Shown: one piece after another, positions 11,293 to 21,954 of the stretch
Layout of the letters: each line of letters opens with the position of its first letter
Position numbering within the stretch: position 1 is the stretch's first letter
DNA from: Batkoa obscura
Lineage: Eukaryota; Entomophthoromycota; Entomophthoromycetes; Entomophthorales; Batkoaceae
Length of the DNA stretch: 64,000 nucleotides
Assembly: GCA_030770535.1 (NCBI GenBank)
Contig: JASVEC010000032.1
Coordinates: 248,001-312,000 of the forward strand
Direction of reading: 5' to 3'
Position numbers and translations under genes: made by a program
Notes under the pieces: generated by a model
Seen by the model: the letters and a program-made list of their open reading frames with translations, nothing else
The model's database searches: none
What the model was told of the DNA's origin: nothing

Positions 11293-12176
11293 TTAATAAA
11301 GATGTTCTTTTTCCTTAATTATAAAAACAGAACAGTTACTATATTGCAAAAGATAATCTTCAAGTGAACCATAAATTGTACTATAATTATAATAAGAATT
11401 AGAATTTTATAAGTTTAAATTTTAATTAAGAGAAATAAAACTACTTACCGATGTAATAGAGAAGTTTCCAACTTTGGTATTATAATAAATTCTGGCTTTT
11501 GAGTATTAATAAGTTGTAATAATTGAGCACGGGGATCTACTGAAGTTATACTGATTTTTTGGGAGAGAATCTAAGAATAAAGAGAAAAGAAAAAAGAAAA
11601 TTATTAATTTATTTAAATGAGCTACTATTTTATTTTCAAAACTTACTTGTTTAGTTCTTAATTTATGACGTAAAGCTTGAATTTCAATATCAATCATTTC
11701 ATTTTTAGTTTTAGTTTTAGTTTCAAATTCAGCAATATCTAAAATTTCAAATTTAATTAATCCTTAATAATTTTAATATATAAACTGCAAATTTTTAAAT
11801 AAAAAAAAAAACTTTTATAATCCTTACCATCAGTACCAGCAGTCAAATCCCATAAATCATAAAAATTAAAACCTTTGATACTTGGATCGGAAGAAATTAA
11901 ATCAATAATAGTAATATAATCCTGGCCATATTGAAATAGATTTTTTAAACACCTAAAATAATAAAGTTAAATATATATGCTATTATTATTAATTATTTTA
12001 TATAATATTAATATATTTATACTCTTTTGTTTATTCACTTACCATTCAAAACTTTGTTTTATTGTTTTAGTATCATTATAAATAAATATGATCTTTCGTC
12101 GTTGACTTAAAGATAATATATCATTTGTTTCTCTTATTTCATTAATATCTTTAGATTGTAAGGTTATTCCATCCAT
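11293..12176 (-). CDS. Universal stress protein (USP) family protein A
   Basis: Five exons: 12043-12176, 11828-11952, 11647-11738, 11449-11570, 11293-11380, summing to 561 nt or 186 residues. It starts MDGITLQSKDINEIRETND. The core beta strand RRKIIFIYNDTKTIKQSFEW and the terminal GSLEDYLLQYSNCSVFII match the ATP-binding loop and last strand of USP/alpha-beta-hydrolase-like domains (family pattern G-S-x-x-x-x-x-x-x-x-S-x-x-P-V-x-V-V). The usual Pro after the Ser is a Cys here. The gene is the downstream member of a tandem pair with 12904-13866, and all intron positions and phases match. Substrate or process is unknown; USP proteins bind nucleotides and act in stress physiology. The start is the first ATG and aligns inside the paralogue, which has 15 extra N-terminal residues. 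Confidence 0.8.
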
Positions 12177-12489
12177 ATTTAATGAATTTACTGAGTTCTT
12201 TTGAGTTTAGAAGTTAATTTATTCAATAGAGTTGAAATATTGAAATTGAAATTGAAATATATAAAAATAATTAAAAGACAAAAGATAAGTATTGTTAACA
12301 TCTTTTTTATAGATATATATGATCGTTAGGAAATTAGCATTTTTCTTTGCTTTTTTAACCTTAATTAGCATGATTTTTTAACTTTTGTTTTATTTTTCTA
12401 TATAAACTAACCTTTGGCATGCTTTTAAGAAAAAAATAGAAACTATAGCATGAGTAACTAAATTGAAATTTGATACTAATATTTGAGAA

Positions 12490-12592
12490 ATATGGGGATG
12501 TTTTGATTTCATTACTTTCTCCACTTTTTAAGCGCTATTTAAGCGGAAAATTTGTTAGTAAAGTTCAAACAGAAAAATATATCCCCCCATAT
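12490..12592 (-). mobile_element. MITE copy
   Basis: Begins ATATGGGGATGTTTTGATTT and ends ATATCCCCCCATAT. It lies between the tandem USP genes, about 310 bp upstream of the start of the first one. Both ends read GGGG. Confidence 0.85.
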
Positions 12593-12903
12593 GTTAAACA
12601 TTTAATTTTTTATGAATTGAACTTTAATTTATATTATTATCAACTGTTTAATTATTCTTATTATTATTAAATTAAAAATAATAAAAAGTATTGAAATTAT
12701 TTTATTCTTTATAATCTCAATTTTTTATCCACTAATTAATAAAATTTTAATAAACCTTAACTCTATCAACTAAGCTACTCAAATTCACAACTTTAATAAA
12801 TGATATATGAAATATTGCTTTTTATTTTTACAAATATTTAATATCTTTATCAGTAATAATAATATTAAAAAATCATTGATCATTCATCTCCTCCTTTAGC
12901 TGA

Positions 12904-13866
12904 TTATTGTTGATAAGGATGTTCTTTTCCTTTAACAACAAAAACAGATACATTTGAATGACGTATAAGATAATCTTCAAGAGATCCATAGACAGTACTA
13001 AAGAATTAATAATAGACTATTATTTAATGAATTGTTAAAGTAAAATTAATTACCGCTGTAATAGAGAAGCATCTGAATTAGGGATTACAATAAATTCTGG
13101 TTTATGAGTATTAATAATTTCTAGTAATTGACCGCGAGGATCTACTGAGGTTACATTTAATTTTTGTGATAAGATCTAAAGAATAAAAGAAAATAAAACA
13201 GAGTAAGTTAGTCAAGTATTAATAAATTTAGAATATATAACGTATGATATTTTAAATAAAACAAAAAATTACTTGTTTAGCTACCATTTGACTGCGTAAA
13301 GTTTCAATATGATTATCAATAATTTCACTTTCTTTTTTAGTTTTGTTCTCAAATTCAGCTACATCTAATAAAATAAATATTTTAAAATTATTTATTAATT
13401 TAATAATATTAATTAACAAAATATTATTATCAACTTACCATCAGTACCTGCAGTTAAACTCCATAAGTCATTAAAACTAAATCCCTTAATACTTGGATCT
13501 GAAGAAAAAGTATCAACAATGGTAACATAATCTTTTCCATATTGAAAGATATTTTCTAAACACCTAAAATAAATTAAAAATTAAATTAAATTAAATTAAA
13601 TTCACTACATTGTTTATTATTATTAGTATCTTATTATTATTGTTCTTGTTTATTATGTTATTATTTACTATTTTAAATTTATCTTACCATTCAATACTAG
13701 TTTTAACCGCTTTAATATCATTATAAATAAATACAATTTTACGACGACGACTGATAGGTAATATACCACTGGTTTCAGCAACTTCATTAATACCTTCCGA
13801 TTGTAAAGTGATTTGATCCATATCTAAAGTAGTAGCAGTATTACTTTCAGTTGGCTCAAGACTCAT
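12904..13866 (-). CDS. Universal stress protein (USP) family protein B
   Basis: Tandem paralogue of the gene at 11293-12176. Exons: 13688-13866, 13439-13563, 13273-13364, 13054-13175, 12904-12997, summing to 612 nt or 203 residues. An acidic N-terminal extension (MSLEPTESNTATTLDMDQIT) precedes the USP fold. The core strand is RRRKIVFIYNDIKAVKTSIEW, the middle has KPEFIVIPNSDASLLQR, and the end is GSLEDYLIRHSNVSVFVVKG, the nucleotide-binding loop plus last strand typical of the family. The protein ends KEHPYQQ. Exons 2, 3 and 4 have exactly the same lengths in both paralogues (125, 92 and 122 nt), so the duplication copied the whole gene with its introns. Function beyond USP fold membership is not shown by the sequence. 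Confidence 0.82.
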
Positions 13867-14297
13867 TTTGATTGTTCAATTATTTTTTTAAACAAAAGTT
13901 AAAAATTAGAAAGTTGAAATTAGCATAAATATGACATAAAGTTAATTTTAGTAATTTTCTATTTAGAATCATCTATCAATCTAATTGGCTTAAAATCATC
14001 CATCTTTCGTCATTTGATTAATTAAAAGTCACTTTAATTTTTTAAAAATAAAATTATTGAGACCTTAATAATTAATGTTTATATTAAATTTTTTAAACAA
14101 TTTAATTTGAAAAAATAGGAAATTTGATGTAGGAATAAATTTCATAAAAATAATACAAATAATATAAATACTAATCATTAAATTAAAAAAATATAAAACT
14201 AGTTTACTTTTCATTATTCACTTTTTAATATATCAAAAAAATTATTATTATTTTAATCAGCTACTCACTCTCTTCACCATTTTTGTCATCTATAACA
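13867..14297. other. Intergenic, 431 bp
   Basis: Upstream region of USP gene B and downstream region of the Rex1 gene (both on the minus strand). AT-rich, no repeat or ORF seen. Confidence 0.5.
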
Positions 14298-16599
14298 TTA
14301 ACTAAAATCACTAGCCAAACCAAAGAAAGTAAGTCCAAGTCTAGCCTTCTGTACTTCTTTACTTAACTTAACTTCATCTACCTTTGTCCAAATTTGATCT
14401 GGTAAAATACCCATCTCACTATTCATCCATTCATATTGGGAATTAAATTTATGATTTAATTCATCCATTAATGGGTTATGAGAATGACCTGAAGTAGCAA
14501 TAATAATAGTATCGGAAGGTACTTTTTTCAATAAAGATTCAAACGATCTTAAAAATTTTCCTAATACTTTTTGTGGATTATCAAATAAATCATTCGTACC
14601 AAATGCTAAATTAACTATAGCAAAGATTATCAAATTAGTTTGAGATTTGCTATTAAGTTTTATTTAACTTTACCTTTCTGTCCTTCAGTACCTAAATTTT
14701 CAAAATCTACATCTAAGGCTTGAAAACGTCCCATTACCATATTTACTCCTTGATTTAAGGCTTCAATAATATGTTCATGTACCTAATAAATGAATAAATA
14801 AAAATTAATCAACAAATCAATTCATAAATCAACTTCTAACTTACCTGTTTATCATTAGTACAAGGATAATACATCGATGCGCCCTCCGTAAAAGGCAATA
14901 GAGAATTATAATCTGCGACAGCTGATCGTATTTTACCTTCTGATAATCGGCTAAATCGACTAAATATAGTTTCCATATCCGATTGTTTCAACCCAAATGA
15001 TGGGTATTCTTTTAATTTTAAAGCTACCAAATCAATTACTGTTTTACAATCTTCAATCGAATCATGTCCACTAATAATACCCCCTTGGATACTTCTTTTC
15101 AATAAGGTTTCTGCTAACCATTTTAAGCCAGGCAAATAGGGCGGGCCTTTATAATGGGAGAATATAACCGCTGTATCAATAATATATGGATGTACTATTT
15201 TGATTGCTTCTAAGTCATTTGTTAATCCATGACCTAACATTATAGTATTGGAATTGAAAATTTCTGCTAATTTTAATTGAATGTCTTTTTGTGTATATTT
15301 GGCGTTATTTAATTTTTGTTCTGACATACCACTGTATCTAATTATTATTATATAAAATGTACTATATTAATTGAATTAAATTAAATTACTTTGTTAAATA
15401 ATCTACTACAGGGTTCTCTGGTTTAACTAATTCATCTAATACAATCTCTCCATTAAAATTCATAATAGTCACTCTTGTCAATTCTCTTCCTTTAGTAGTT
15501 AAGCACATTTCACAGTCAATAGCTAACATTTGTATAGGTGAATTTGGACCATTTGGTGAGTAAGATGTGGTTTGTATCCAACCTTGAGGTAAATTGGCTT
15601 TTTTACTTAATTCTAATGGTAAGGTCCATCCTTTACTTATAAAAATTTCTTTTGTCATGATATACGCTCTTGGGTCTTCACATTTTTCTTTTAATTCAGC
15701 TATTATTATTAGTAAATTTAATTAATCATAAATAAATAAAAGCTTACCTTTAGCTCTCATAACTCTCGCACTGGGTTCATCTTGTTTAATTTGCAAAAGA
15801 TCCACTAATGGAGAAAAAGCTTTTCTATTAGTGCCAGAACATTCCGTTACGCAACCATAACTAAAATATCTTTTAAATAAAGTAGTAACATAAAGAGCAT
15901 AATCAGGGCTTCCAAGGAGACTAATATTAGGTGTTAATTGATTCACTGGAAATGGTTTTCTCGCCATTGTTTCAATAGAATTCATAAATAATCGATCTAA
16001 TTTGGGTATAACTATTAACAACACTTGTGGAGGTGCATTTGGTTTTCTCTAAGAAGTGGAGTTAATAAAGAGGATAAAGGATTAAAATTTGAAAACTTAC
16101 TTTGGATATTAAGCTATTTAATACAATTGGATTGGCTGTATTTTCTACAAACGAGATATATGCACTACAAACACTCTATTTATAAAAATAAAATCGATCA
16201 TCAAAATTTTTTCCCTTAAACAAAATCAATTTAAATTTTACTTTCAATGGAATTGGACAATTAAAATTAGGTATTCTAGAGTTCATTTTAGAAATATCAA
16301 ATGGAGCATTATTACTTCTTTTTGGAAACTAGTTAAGGGAACCAATTAGGCCTCTATTACATTTAAAAAATAGCGAAAAATTTTACTTGATTAAAATTGG
16401 GATTTTGTGGTCGATTTCTTTTGATTTGATGGGATCCTTGAAATTGAGATGAATTGACACCATTTTTCTCTATTCAATAAATATTATTGGTTAATACAAA
16501 AAATAGTGGAACTTTATATCCCAAATGAAAGTCACCTTCTCGATTATCTGATACTTCTTCTCCATTCATTGGCGAACTGCTTTTACGTATCCGTTTCAT
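14298..16599 (-). CDS. REX1: RNA exonuclease Rex1/Rnh70 (DEDDh family)
   Basis: Nuclear 3'-5' exoribonuclease that trims 5S rRNA, tRNA and snRNA 3' ends in yeast. I read nine exons: 16536-16599, 16387-16469, 16242-16328, 16101-16175, 15748-16048, 15390-15699, 14845-15337, 14674-14782, 14298-14614, summing to 1839 nt or 612 residues. The basic start MKRIRKSSS could be a nuclear signal. The DEDDh domain spans about 260-410: ExoI LAIDCEMC (D265, E267), ExoII GHGLTNDL (D348) and ExoIII SGHDSIEDCKT (H398, D403). The phrase LDELVKPENPVVDYLTKYSG is diagnostic for Rex1/Rnh70. A conserved upstream module (NPIVLNSLISKRKPNAPPQVLLIVIPKLD) matches the N-terminal part of fungal Rex1. The C-terminal 105 residues are probably the alpha/beta tail of the family. 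The first two intron boundaries are the least certain. Confidence 0.92.
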
Positions 16600-16849
16600 A
16601 TTTTCTATTATTAAACACTAAAATTTTTTAAAGAATTTTAAGTTTTATACAAAATTTAATTGAATTTAATTTTTACAAAATAGCTCAATTTAATTGGTCT
16701 GATCTAAGCTCAATTATCAGTTGAGTTTTCTAGTTCAATAGCTTAGCTGTTTCTATGCAAAAATTTAATACTCATAAATTTTTCTATTTCGCATTGATTT
16801 TAAATACTCAATTCACCAATAGAAAACAGATTTTTAAATAAAAACTAAC
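16600..16849. other. Promoter region of the Rex1 gene
   Basis: 250 bp of AT-rich DNA between the Rex1 start codon and a MITE. No specific element recognised. Confidence 0.3.
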
Positions 16850-16954
16850 ATATGGGGATATGTTTTTGTGTTTAAGAATTTTACTAACAAATTTTCCGCT
16901 TAAATAGCGCTTAAAAAATAGAAAACATATGAAACCAAAAAAACGCTCCCATTT
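16850..16954 (+). mobile_element. MITE copy
   Basis: Begins ATATGGGGATATGTTTTTGT and ends AAACGCTCCCAT; plus orientation. Confidence 0.85.
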
Positions 16955-17400
16955 TATAACTTAATATTAATAAAGTTATTTATATACTACGTTTCTCTAA
17001 TTAAGTAACTATATTATCGTTGAATTTAGTGTTACCATTTACTAATAAAATAGGAAAAGATTGAAAACACTAAAAGAGATATCTTTCAATATAATAACTT
17101 ATTCATTTTCTATGCAAAAAATCAAAAATAATTGCAATTCATAGTCATTTAAGTGATGAGTATGATTTTACTAAAGTATAATGATAGTGAACTTTTAATA
17201 GAGTTTCATAGCTTGATCAAAGTTATTTAGACTCTTTTAAATATTAAATATTATTTTAAATAGAATTAAAAAAACTATTTTTTTAAATTTGAGTTCAATA
17301 TTTATTATTACATATTAAATAAAATAAAATCAAGGAATGATATAAAAATAACCTGTCCTTAACTCAAATCAAGATAAAATACAAATCGAAGAAATTCGAT
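16955..17400. other. Intergenic
   Basis: About 450 bp of AT-rich DNA downstream of profilin; nothing recognised. Confidence 0.4.
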
Positions 17401-17778
17401 TTAATAATCAGCATTATATAAACTCTTAGTAAGTTTTCTAACAACAGCATCGGCATCTTTGAGCTCCACGTTTTGATCATAAACAGCTATAATAATATTC
17501 AATCCTGTTCTTTCAATTAATATAAAATTATCTTCAAGTTGACCATGAATATAAGTATTATCTGATGCAATGTAGTTGAATTTTTTGTTATTAAAATAAC
17601 AAATTCTATTAATAAGTAAAGTTGGACTAAAAAAAGCTTGAATAATAGTTGATATATCATTGGAATTAATAATAAGATCTTTGGAAATTGCTAATACTTT
17701 CCCATTATTATTAAGGATGGCTCCCCCTTTAATAATAGTAGCACTTAGTAAATCGTCTAAAAACTTTAGATAATCCAT
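17401..17778 (-). CDS. PFY1: Profilin
   Basis: Actin-monomer-binding protein that promotes nucleotide exchange on G-actin and feeds formin-driven filament growth; it also binds polyproline. Single exon, 125 residues, the usual fungal profilin length. It follows the family from end to end: MDYLKFLDDLL (helix 1), GGAILNNNGKVLAIS (strand pair), the DNTYIHGQLEDNFILIERTG segment matching the actin-face D-x-x-I-x-G-...-G-V-x-I-x-K-T pattern, NIIIAVYDQNV, and the final amphipathic helix DADAVVRKLTKSLYNADY ending in Tyr. It is diverged: the Trp near position 3 that helps bind polyproline is Tyr or Phe here (DYLKF). A broken, in places more canonical profilin copy lies at 29139-29608. Confidence 0.85.
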   Translation of the reverse strand: MDYLKFLDDLLSATIIKGGAILNNNGKVLAISKDLIINSNDISTIIQAFFSPTLLINRICYFNNKKFNYIASDNTYIHGQLEDNFILIERTGLNIIIAVYDQNVELKDADAVVRKLTKSLYNADY

Positions 17779-18365
17779 CGTTTTTTCTTTTCCTCAAATA
17801 AATTAAATAAATAAAAATTGATCTTACAAACAGTTTGTTTATATATGTTGTTCCTATGATATGTAGTTTTATAACCATATTTTTTAAATTGAAGTTGAAT
17901 CAAAAGTTGGGTCTATTATCTAATTTTAGCTACTTTCCAGCTTGCGTCACTTTCATACAAATTAGCAATTCAATATTTTTAATATTAAAATATTTATAAG
18001 TCAATATCTTTAAATTTATTAATATTATAAAACAAATCTTAGAATTAAGTTATTTATATACTAATAAATAATAATTTATTATTGATTATGGGATATTAAT
18101 TTATTTAAAATTTGATAATAAGATAGAGTATTTTTAATAACCATTAACATAAACTTTATAATTAACTTGAAAGATAGTATCATTTACTTCAATTTCATTT
18201 ATCTTTTTAACCCTTATTCCCATGATTTTTTGTTTTAACCTATCAATAGGGGTAAGTTTAAAAGATAAGTTTAAATTAAAATTTCCGATCCGTTTTCTGT
18301 TCATTTCTTGTAATGTAAAATTTCAAAAAAACTGTTAGCAAAGCCAGACACAAAAACGTTCTAAT
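17779..18365. other. Upstream region of profilin
   Basis: About 590 bp, AT-rich, no gene or repeat recognised. Confidence 0.4.
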
Positions 18366-18472
18366 ATAAGGGGATGTTTTTTGATTTCATTACTTTTTCC
18401 ATCTTTTAAGCGCTATTTAAGTGGAAAAACTAATAGTAAAATCCTTATAACGCAAAAATACATCCCCATGTA
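18366..18472 (-). mobile_element. MITE copy
   Basis: Begins ATAAGGGGATGTTTTTTGAT and ends ATACATCCCCATGTA; minus orientation. Confidence 0.88.
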
Positions 18473-18755
18473 TTAATTTGAATTTAGACTAAAATTTCGT
18501 TATTATAAATAAATAAAATGAAATAAAATAAAATAGAATAAAATAAAAACAATAAAAAATTAATAATAGTTAATAAATTTTTATGTAGTATAAAACCTTG
18601 TATCTATATTTATATTTATCATAAATGCTATCATTAGCTAAATGTATAAAGATATCCAAATTAATCTTATTTTTTTACGTGCTTTTTAAACATTTATTAT
18701 TAACTGCTTTATAAATAATATTGTAGATTTTATATCAAATAAATAAACAACTTTA

Positions 18756-18862
18756 ATATTGGGAATGTTTTTTTGGCTTTATTACTTTTTCCATCTTTTA
18801 AGCACTACTTGAGTAAAAAAATTGTTAGTAAAATTCTTAAATATAAAAATACATCCCCATTA
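18756..18862 (-). mobile_element. MITE copy
   Basis: Begins ATATTGGGAATGTTTTTTTG and ends ATACATCCCCAT; minus orientation. Confidence 0.88.
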
Positions 18863-18892
18863 TAGCTATAGCTATACTATTAATATATTATT

Positions 18893-19030
18893 AAGTTAAT
18901 AAATAGCTGTATAAAAGGGAGTGATTAGCCTTAAAACTATAAATAACTATTTTTACATAATACAAACAATATAATAATAGTTTTTACTTGCTATAATTAT
19001 TTGCTCTTTAATTATCTATTAACTTAGATA
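18893..19030. repeat. Repeat block A, degraded copy of 19599-19740
   Basis: About 140 bp starting TTAATAAATAGCTGTATAAA that aligns along its length with 19599-19740. Block A has lost most G and C: the hairpin arms around GGGAGTGGTTA in block B are GGGAGTGATTA and AATAACTATTTTTA here. A MITE and a solo LTR lie between the two blocks. Confidence 0.7.
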
Positions 19031-19131
19031 TTAATAGGGATATATTTTGTTGTTTAAAAATTTTATTACAATCTTTCCGCTCAAATAGTGCTCAAAAAAT
19101 GGAAAAAGTGATGAAGCTAAAAGCATCCTTG
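19031..19131 (+). mobile_element. MITE copy abutting a solo LTR
   Basis: Begins TTAATAGGGATATATTTTG and ends AAAAGCATCCTTG; plus orientation. Its right end is contiguous with the solo LTR starting at 19132. Confidence 0.8.
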
Positions 19132-19598
19132 TGTGAAATATCGTTTTGTCAGTTCCATGGTTAATTATAGCATAGCAATCGCCTAAGCTGTTGTGTTCTT
19201 GAGTTCAGAGAAAATCAATCCCACGTTCTTAGTTTGATTTGTTATGAGAATTTCTAGCTCCATCCAAAAGAATACTATCTTCTCATTTTGATATTTCTAC
19301 TTTTCAGAGTATAAAAGAGTTTACAGAGTATAGTAGTTCGAGGCTTTTTAACTGAATTATTACCTGATATCTCGAACATTTAATGAAGCCACTAAGTTTT
19401 CTTAATAATATTTTACCTAGATTTTACAATAGTATTGTCTATTCTATTTGTCTTATATAGCTTGTAACCTATTACATGCTATTCTTCATAATCCAAGTCT
19501 ATCTTAGTCACATGAACTAAGACCTTTCGACTTATAGTGTAGTCAGCCCAGCAATAGCTGTTCTTGACTTCAAACCCTGGGTACCAGATTTTACATTA
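19132..19598 (-). mobile_element. Solo LTR, longest copy (fossil)
   Basis: About 467 bp with short inverted termini (TGTGAAAT... to ...ATTTTACA; LTR-type TG/CA ends). The other copies are at 21061, 32619 and 61751. The promoter-like TATATAAGACAAAT reads on the minus strand. It is broken: no internal retrotransposon sequence is attached. No target-site duplication is visible; it is bounded by a MITE and repeat block B. Age is moderate, since it is easily aligned with its relatives. Confidence 0.75.
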
Positions 19599-19740
19599 AT
19601 AAATAGCTGCATGGGAGGGAGTGGTTAGCTCCAAAACTATAATTAACCACCCCCATATAGTACAAGTAATAATAGTTTTTACATATTATTACAGTTACTT
19701 GTTCTTTGAGTATTCATTAACTTAACTATTAATAACTTAA
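19599..19740. repeat. Repeat block B with a GC-richer hairpin
   Basis: About 140 bp duplicated at 18893-19030. Inside, ATGGGAGGGAGTGGTTAGCT at 19615-19634 and TAATTAACCACCCCCAT at 19642-19658 form an imperfect inverted repeat around an 8-bp loop, a possible tiny foldback element. Confidence 0.65.
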
Positions 19741-20045
19741 GTAATCTTAACATTTAATAATCTATTTCTATCATTTAACGAGCCACTTACTTGCTTAGTG
19801 AATATCGAAAATTTTAAATTCTCTGTTATCTTCGTAAGGTAAGCTGGGATCGATCTTTTAATTTTTCTATTTTCTATAGACTCTATAACTTTAATTCGAA
19901 CTATATCGCTTTTTTTTTGATGTATCAGATACTGGATAACAATGTAGTTTATTGTTATGTTTAATAAAGTGTAAATACTTCTTAATGCCTTGCATCTCTG
20001 TTGTTCTTTTTGTATTTTTGTTTCTTTTATACTTTTTAAAAATTA

Positions 20046-20150
20046 TATGGGGCTGTTTTTTTTGGCTTCACTACTTTTTCCATCTTTTAAGCGTTATTTG
20101 GGTGGAAAAATTGTTAGTAAAATTCTTAAATACAGAAATACATCCCCATA
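20046..20150 (-). mobile_element. MITE inside transposon copy 1, exact TA duplication
   Basis: Element 20048-20148, flanked by TA at 20046-20047 and 20149-20150. The empty site in copy 2 (near 32444-32460) reads AAAATTATATCTG with a single TA, so this is a clean insertion with a 2-bp target duplication. Confidence 0.95.
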
Positions 20151-20383
20151 TCTGTTTTCCCATTATCAACAGTCGAGTTATTAATTTTATTATGCTCGCA
20201 AATAAAAGCCTAAAATCTTGAAATCAATTGATTGATATCTTCTATTTTACCTAACGCTTCAAAACTACTTTTCCATTTTGAAAGGTTTCCAAAATGTCCA
20301 TCAACTATACTTTTTCCATGATGTTCAGCAAAAAAATTAAGATTAACATTCAAACTACCATTTATTTTATGAATTTCTAAACA

Positions 20384-20488
20384 TGTGGGAGTGTTTTTTT
20401 TAATTTCATTACTTTTTCCATTTTTTAAGCACTATTTAAGCGGAAAATTTGTTAGTAAAATTCTTGAACACAAAAATACATCCCCATA
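20384..20488 (-). mobile_element. MITE inside transposon copy 1
   Basis: Element 20386-20486 between TG (a changed TA) and TA. The empty site in copy 2 (near 32203-32215) reads AAACATATAGTG on the matching strand. The insertion interrupts the catalytic part of the transposase frame, just after the SQEFLHYM motif. Confidence 0.93.
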
Positions 20489-21060
20489 TAATGTAGGAAC
20501 TCTTGAGATCTAAAATAATTTCCTATATCCGCCCATATATTAATTTTTGTAAACTTTTTAAATAAAAGCTCTGTAGAGATTAAATCGATTAAACAATCTC
20601 CTGCATATGCTGAATCATGATTCAATATTTCAGATAAATAATCAAAGTAAACTTTGCCTATTGTTTTATCATCTTTTAAATATAATACACCAAAGCCTAA
20701 TACTGATATAGCTTGTTTATTATAATGATCTAAATTTATTGAATCTGGTCTTGTTCTTATTTCCATATTTTTAAAATCTAAAATCATTATACAACTTTTC
20801 TTATTTAATTTTTTAATAGTTTCATTAAATGTGTTTTTTTGAGTATCAGCATAGAATTCATTTGATATGTATAATTTTTCTTCTTTGAAAATTTCATCTG
20901 TCTCTGCTTTGTTTTCAAATAACTTTTTTCTAACTATATACTGGTTACATGTGTTATATAGATCTGTTTTTCTTGCTGCATTTTTGAAATTACTTGGTAT
21001 ATATTTAAAGAACGTTGACCTGGCCACTGCTTTATCTCTTAGATCATTCAAATATTTACT

Positions 21061-21461
21061 GTGTGAAATATCGCTTTGTCAGTCCCATGGTTAATTATTT
21101 TGATTTGTTATGAGAATTTCTAGTTCCACCCAAAAGAATATTATCTTCTCATTTTGATACTTATACTTTTCAGAGTATAAAAGAGTTTACAGAGTATAAT
21201 AGTTCGAGGCTTTTTAACTGAATTAATCCCCGATATCTCGAACATTTAATAAAGCCACTAAGTTTTCTTAATAGTATTTTACATAGATTTTACATTAGTA
21301 TTGTCTATTCTATTTGTCTTATATAGCTTGTAACCTATTACGTGCTATTCCTCATAACCCAAGTCTATCTTAGTCACATAAACTAAGACCTTTCGACTTA
21401 CAGTGTAGTCAACCCAGCAATAGCTGTTCTTGACTCCAAACCCTGAGTACCAGATTTCACA
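21061..21461 (-). mobile_element. Solo LTR inside transposon copy 1, 5-bp target duplication (fossil)
   Basis: About 401 bp from TGTGAAATATCG to CCAGATTTCACA, flanked by TACTG on both sides. The uninterrupted sequence in copy 2 (near 31605-31620) supports insertion at one point. TG/CA ends, about 400 bp and a 5-bp duplication are typical of LTR retrotransposons (Ty1/copia or Ty3 kin). It is broken (solo LTR, no coding region) and rather young compared with its host element. Its promoter-like TATATAAG reads on the minus strand. Confidence 0.85.
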
Positions 21462-21849
21462 TACTGTATATCATTCTTCTACTCTTATTTAATATATATA
21501 TTGTCTGATGAATATTCATTATCATTATTTTTTTTATTAAATCTTAATGAAATAGTTGAATCATTTAGTAAATATTGTATAATACTTTCAATTTACTTAT
21601 CTTTAATTCTTTTTGTATTTTTAATAATAGGTTTTAATGTTGATATTATTATTGTTACTTGTTTTTGAATAATCATATTGATTTCTATTTATATTAAACC
21701 CAAAACTTTTACACCCATCAAAAGAATACACTGAAGCTATAGTTGATAATAATGCTACTTGTTGATGTTATTTCCTGTTTCCCTCAAAGCACTAATTTTA
21801 TATATTGCTTGATTAAGTTTATTATTATTGATAGTAAACTTTGATAATA

Positions 21850-21954
21850 TATGGGGATGTGTTTTTGTGTTTAAGAATTTTACTAACAAATTTTCCCCTT
21901 AAATAGCGCTTAAAAGATGGAAGAAATAATGAAGTCAAAAAAAACACTCCCATA
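21850..21954 (+). mobile_element. MITE inside transposon copy 1, exact TA duplication
   Basis: Element 21852-21952 with TA on both sides. The empty site in copy 2 (near 31215-31235) reads GATAATATATCTTTTC with one TA fewer. Near-consensus copy, so a recent insertion. Confidence 0.95.

Noticed and set aside
12470-12670. Several small ORFs sharing a FKRYLSGKIVSKI-like peptide (12470, 19952/19990, 22606, 28760, 32945)
   Set aside because: The shared peptide is simply the translation of the MITE core in one frame; the ORFs start and stop in flanking DNA and are not genes.
16025-16219. Plus-strand 64-codon ORF
   Set aside because: Antisense to exons 4 and 5 of the Rex1 gene.
19132-19598. The TGTGAAAT...ATTTCACA repeats as non-autonomous DNA transposons with inverted termini
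   Set aside because: The inverted part is only about 8 bp, the ends are TG/CA, and the one clean insertion shows a 5-bp duplication, which fits solo LTRs better.
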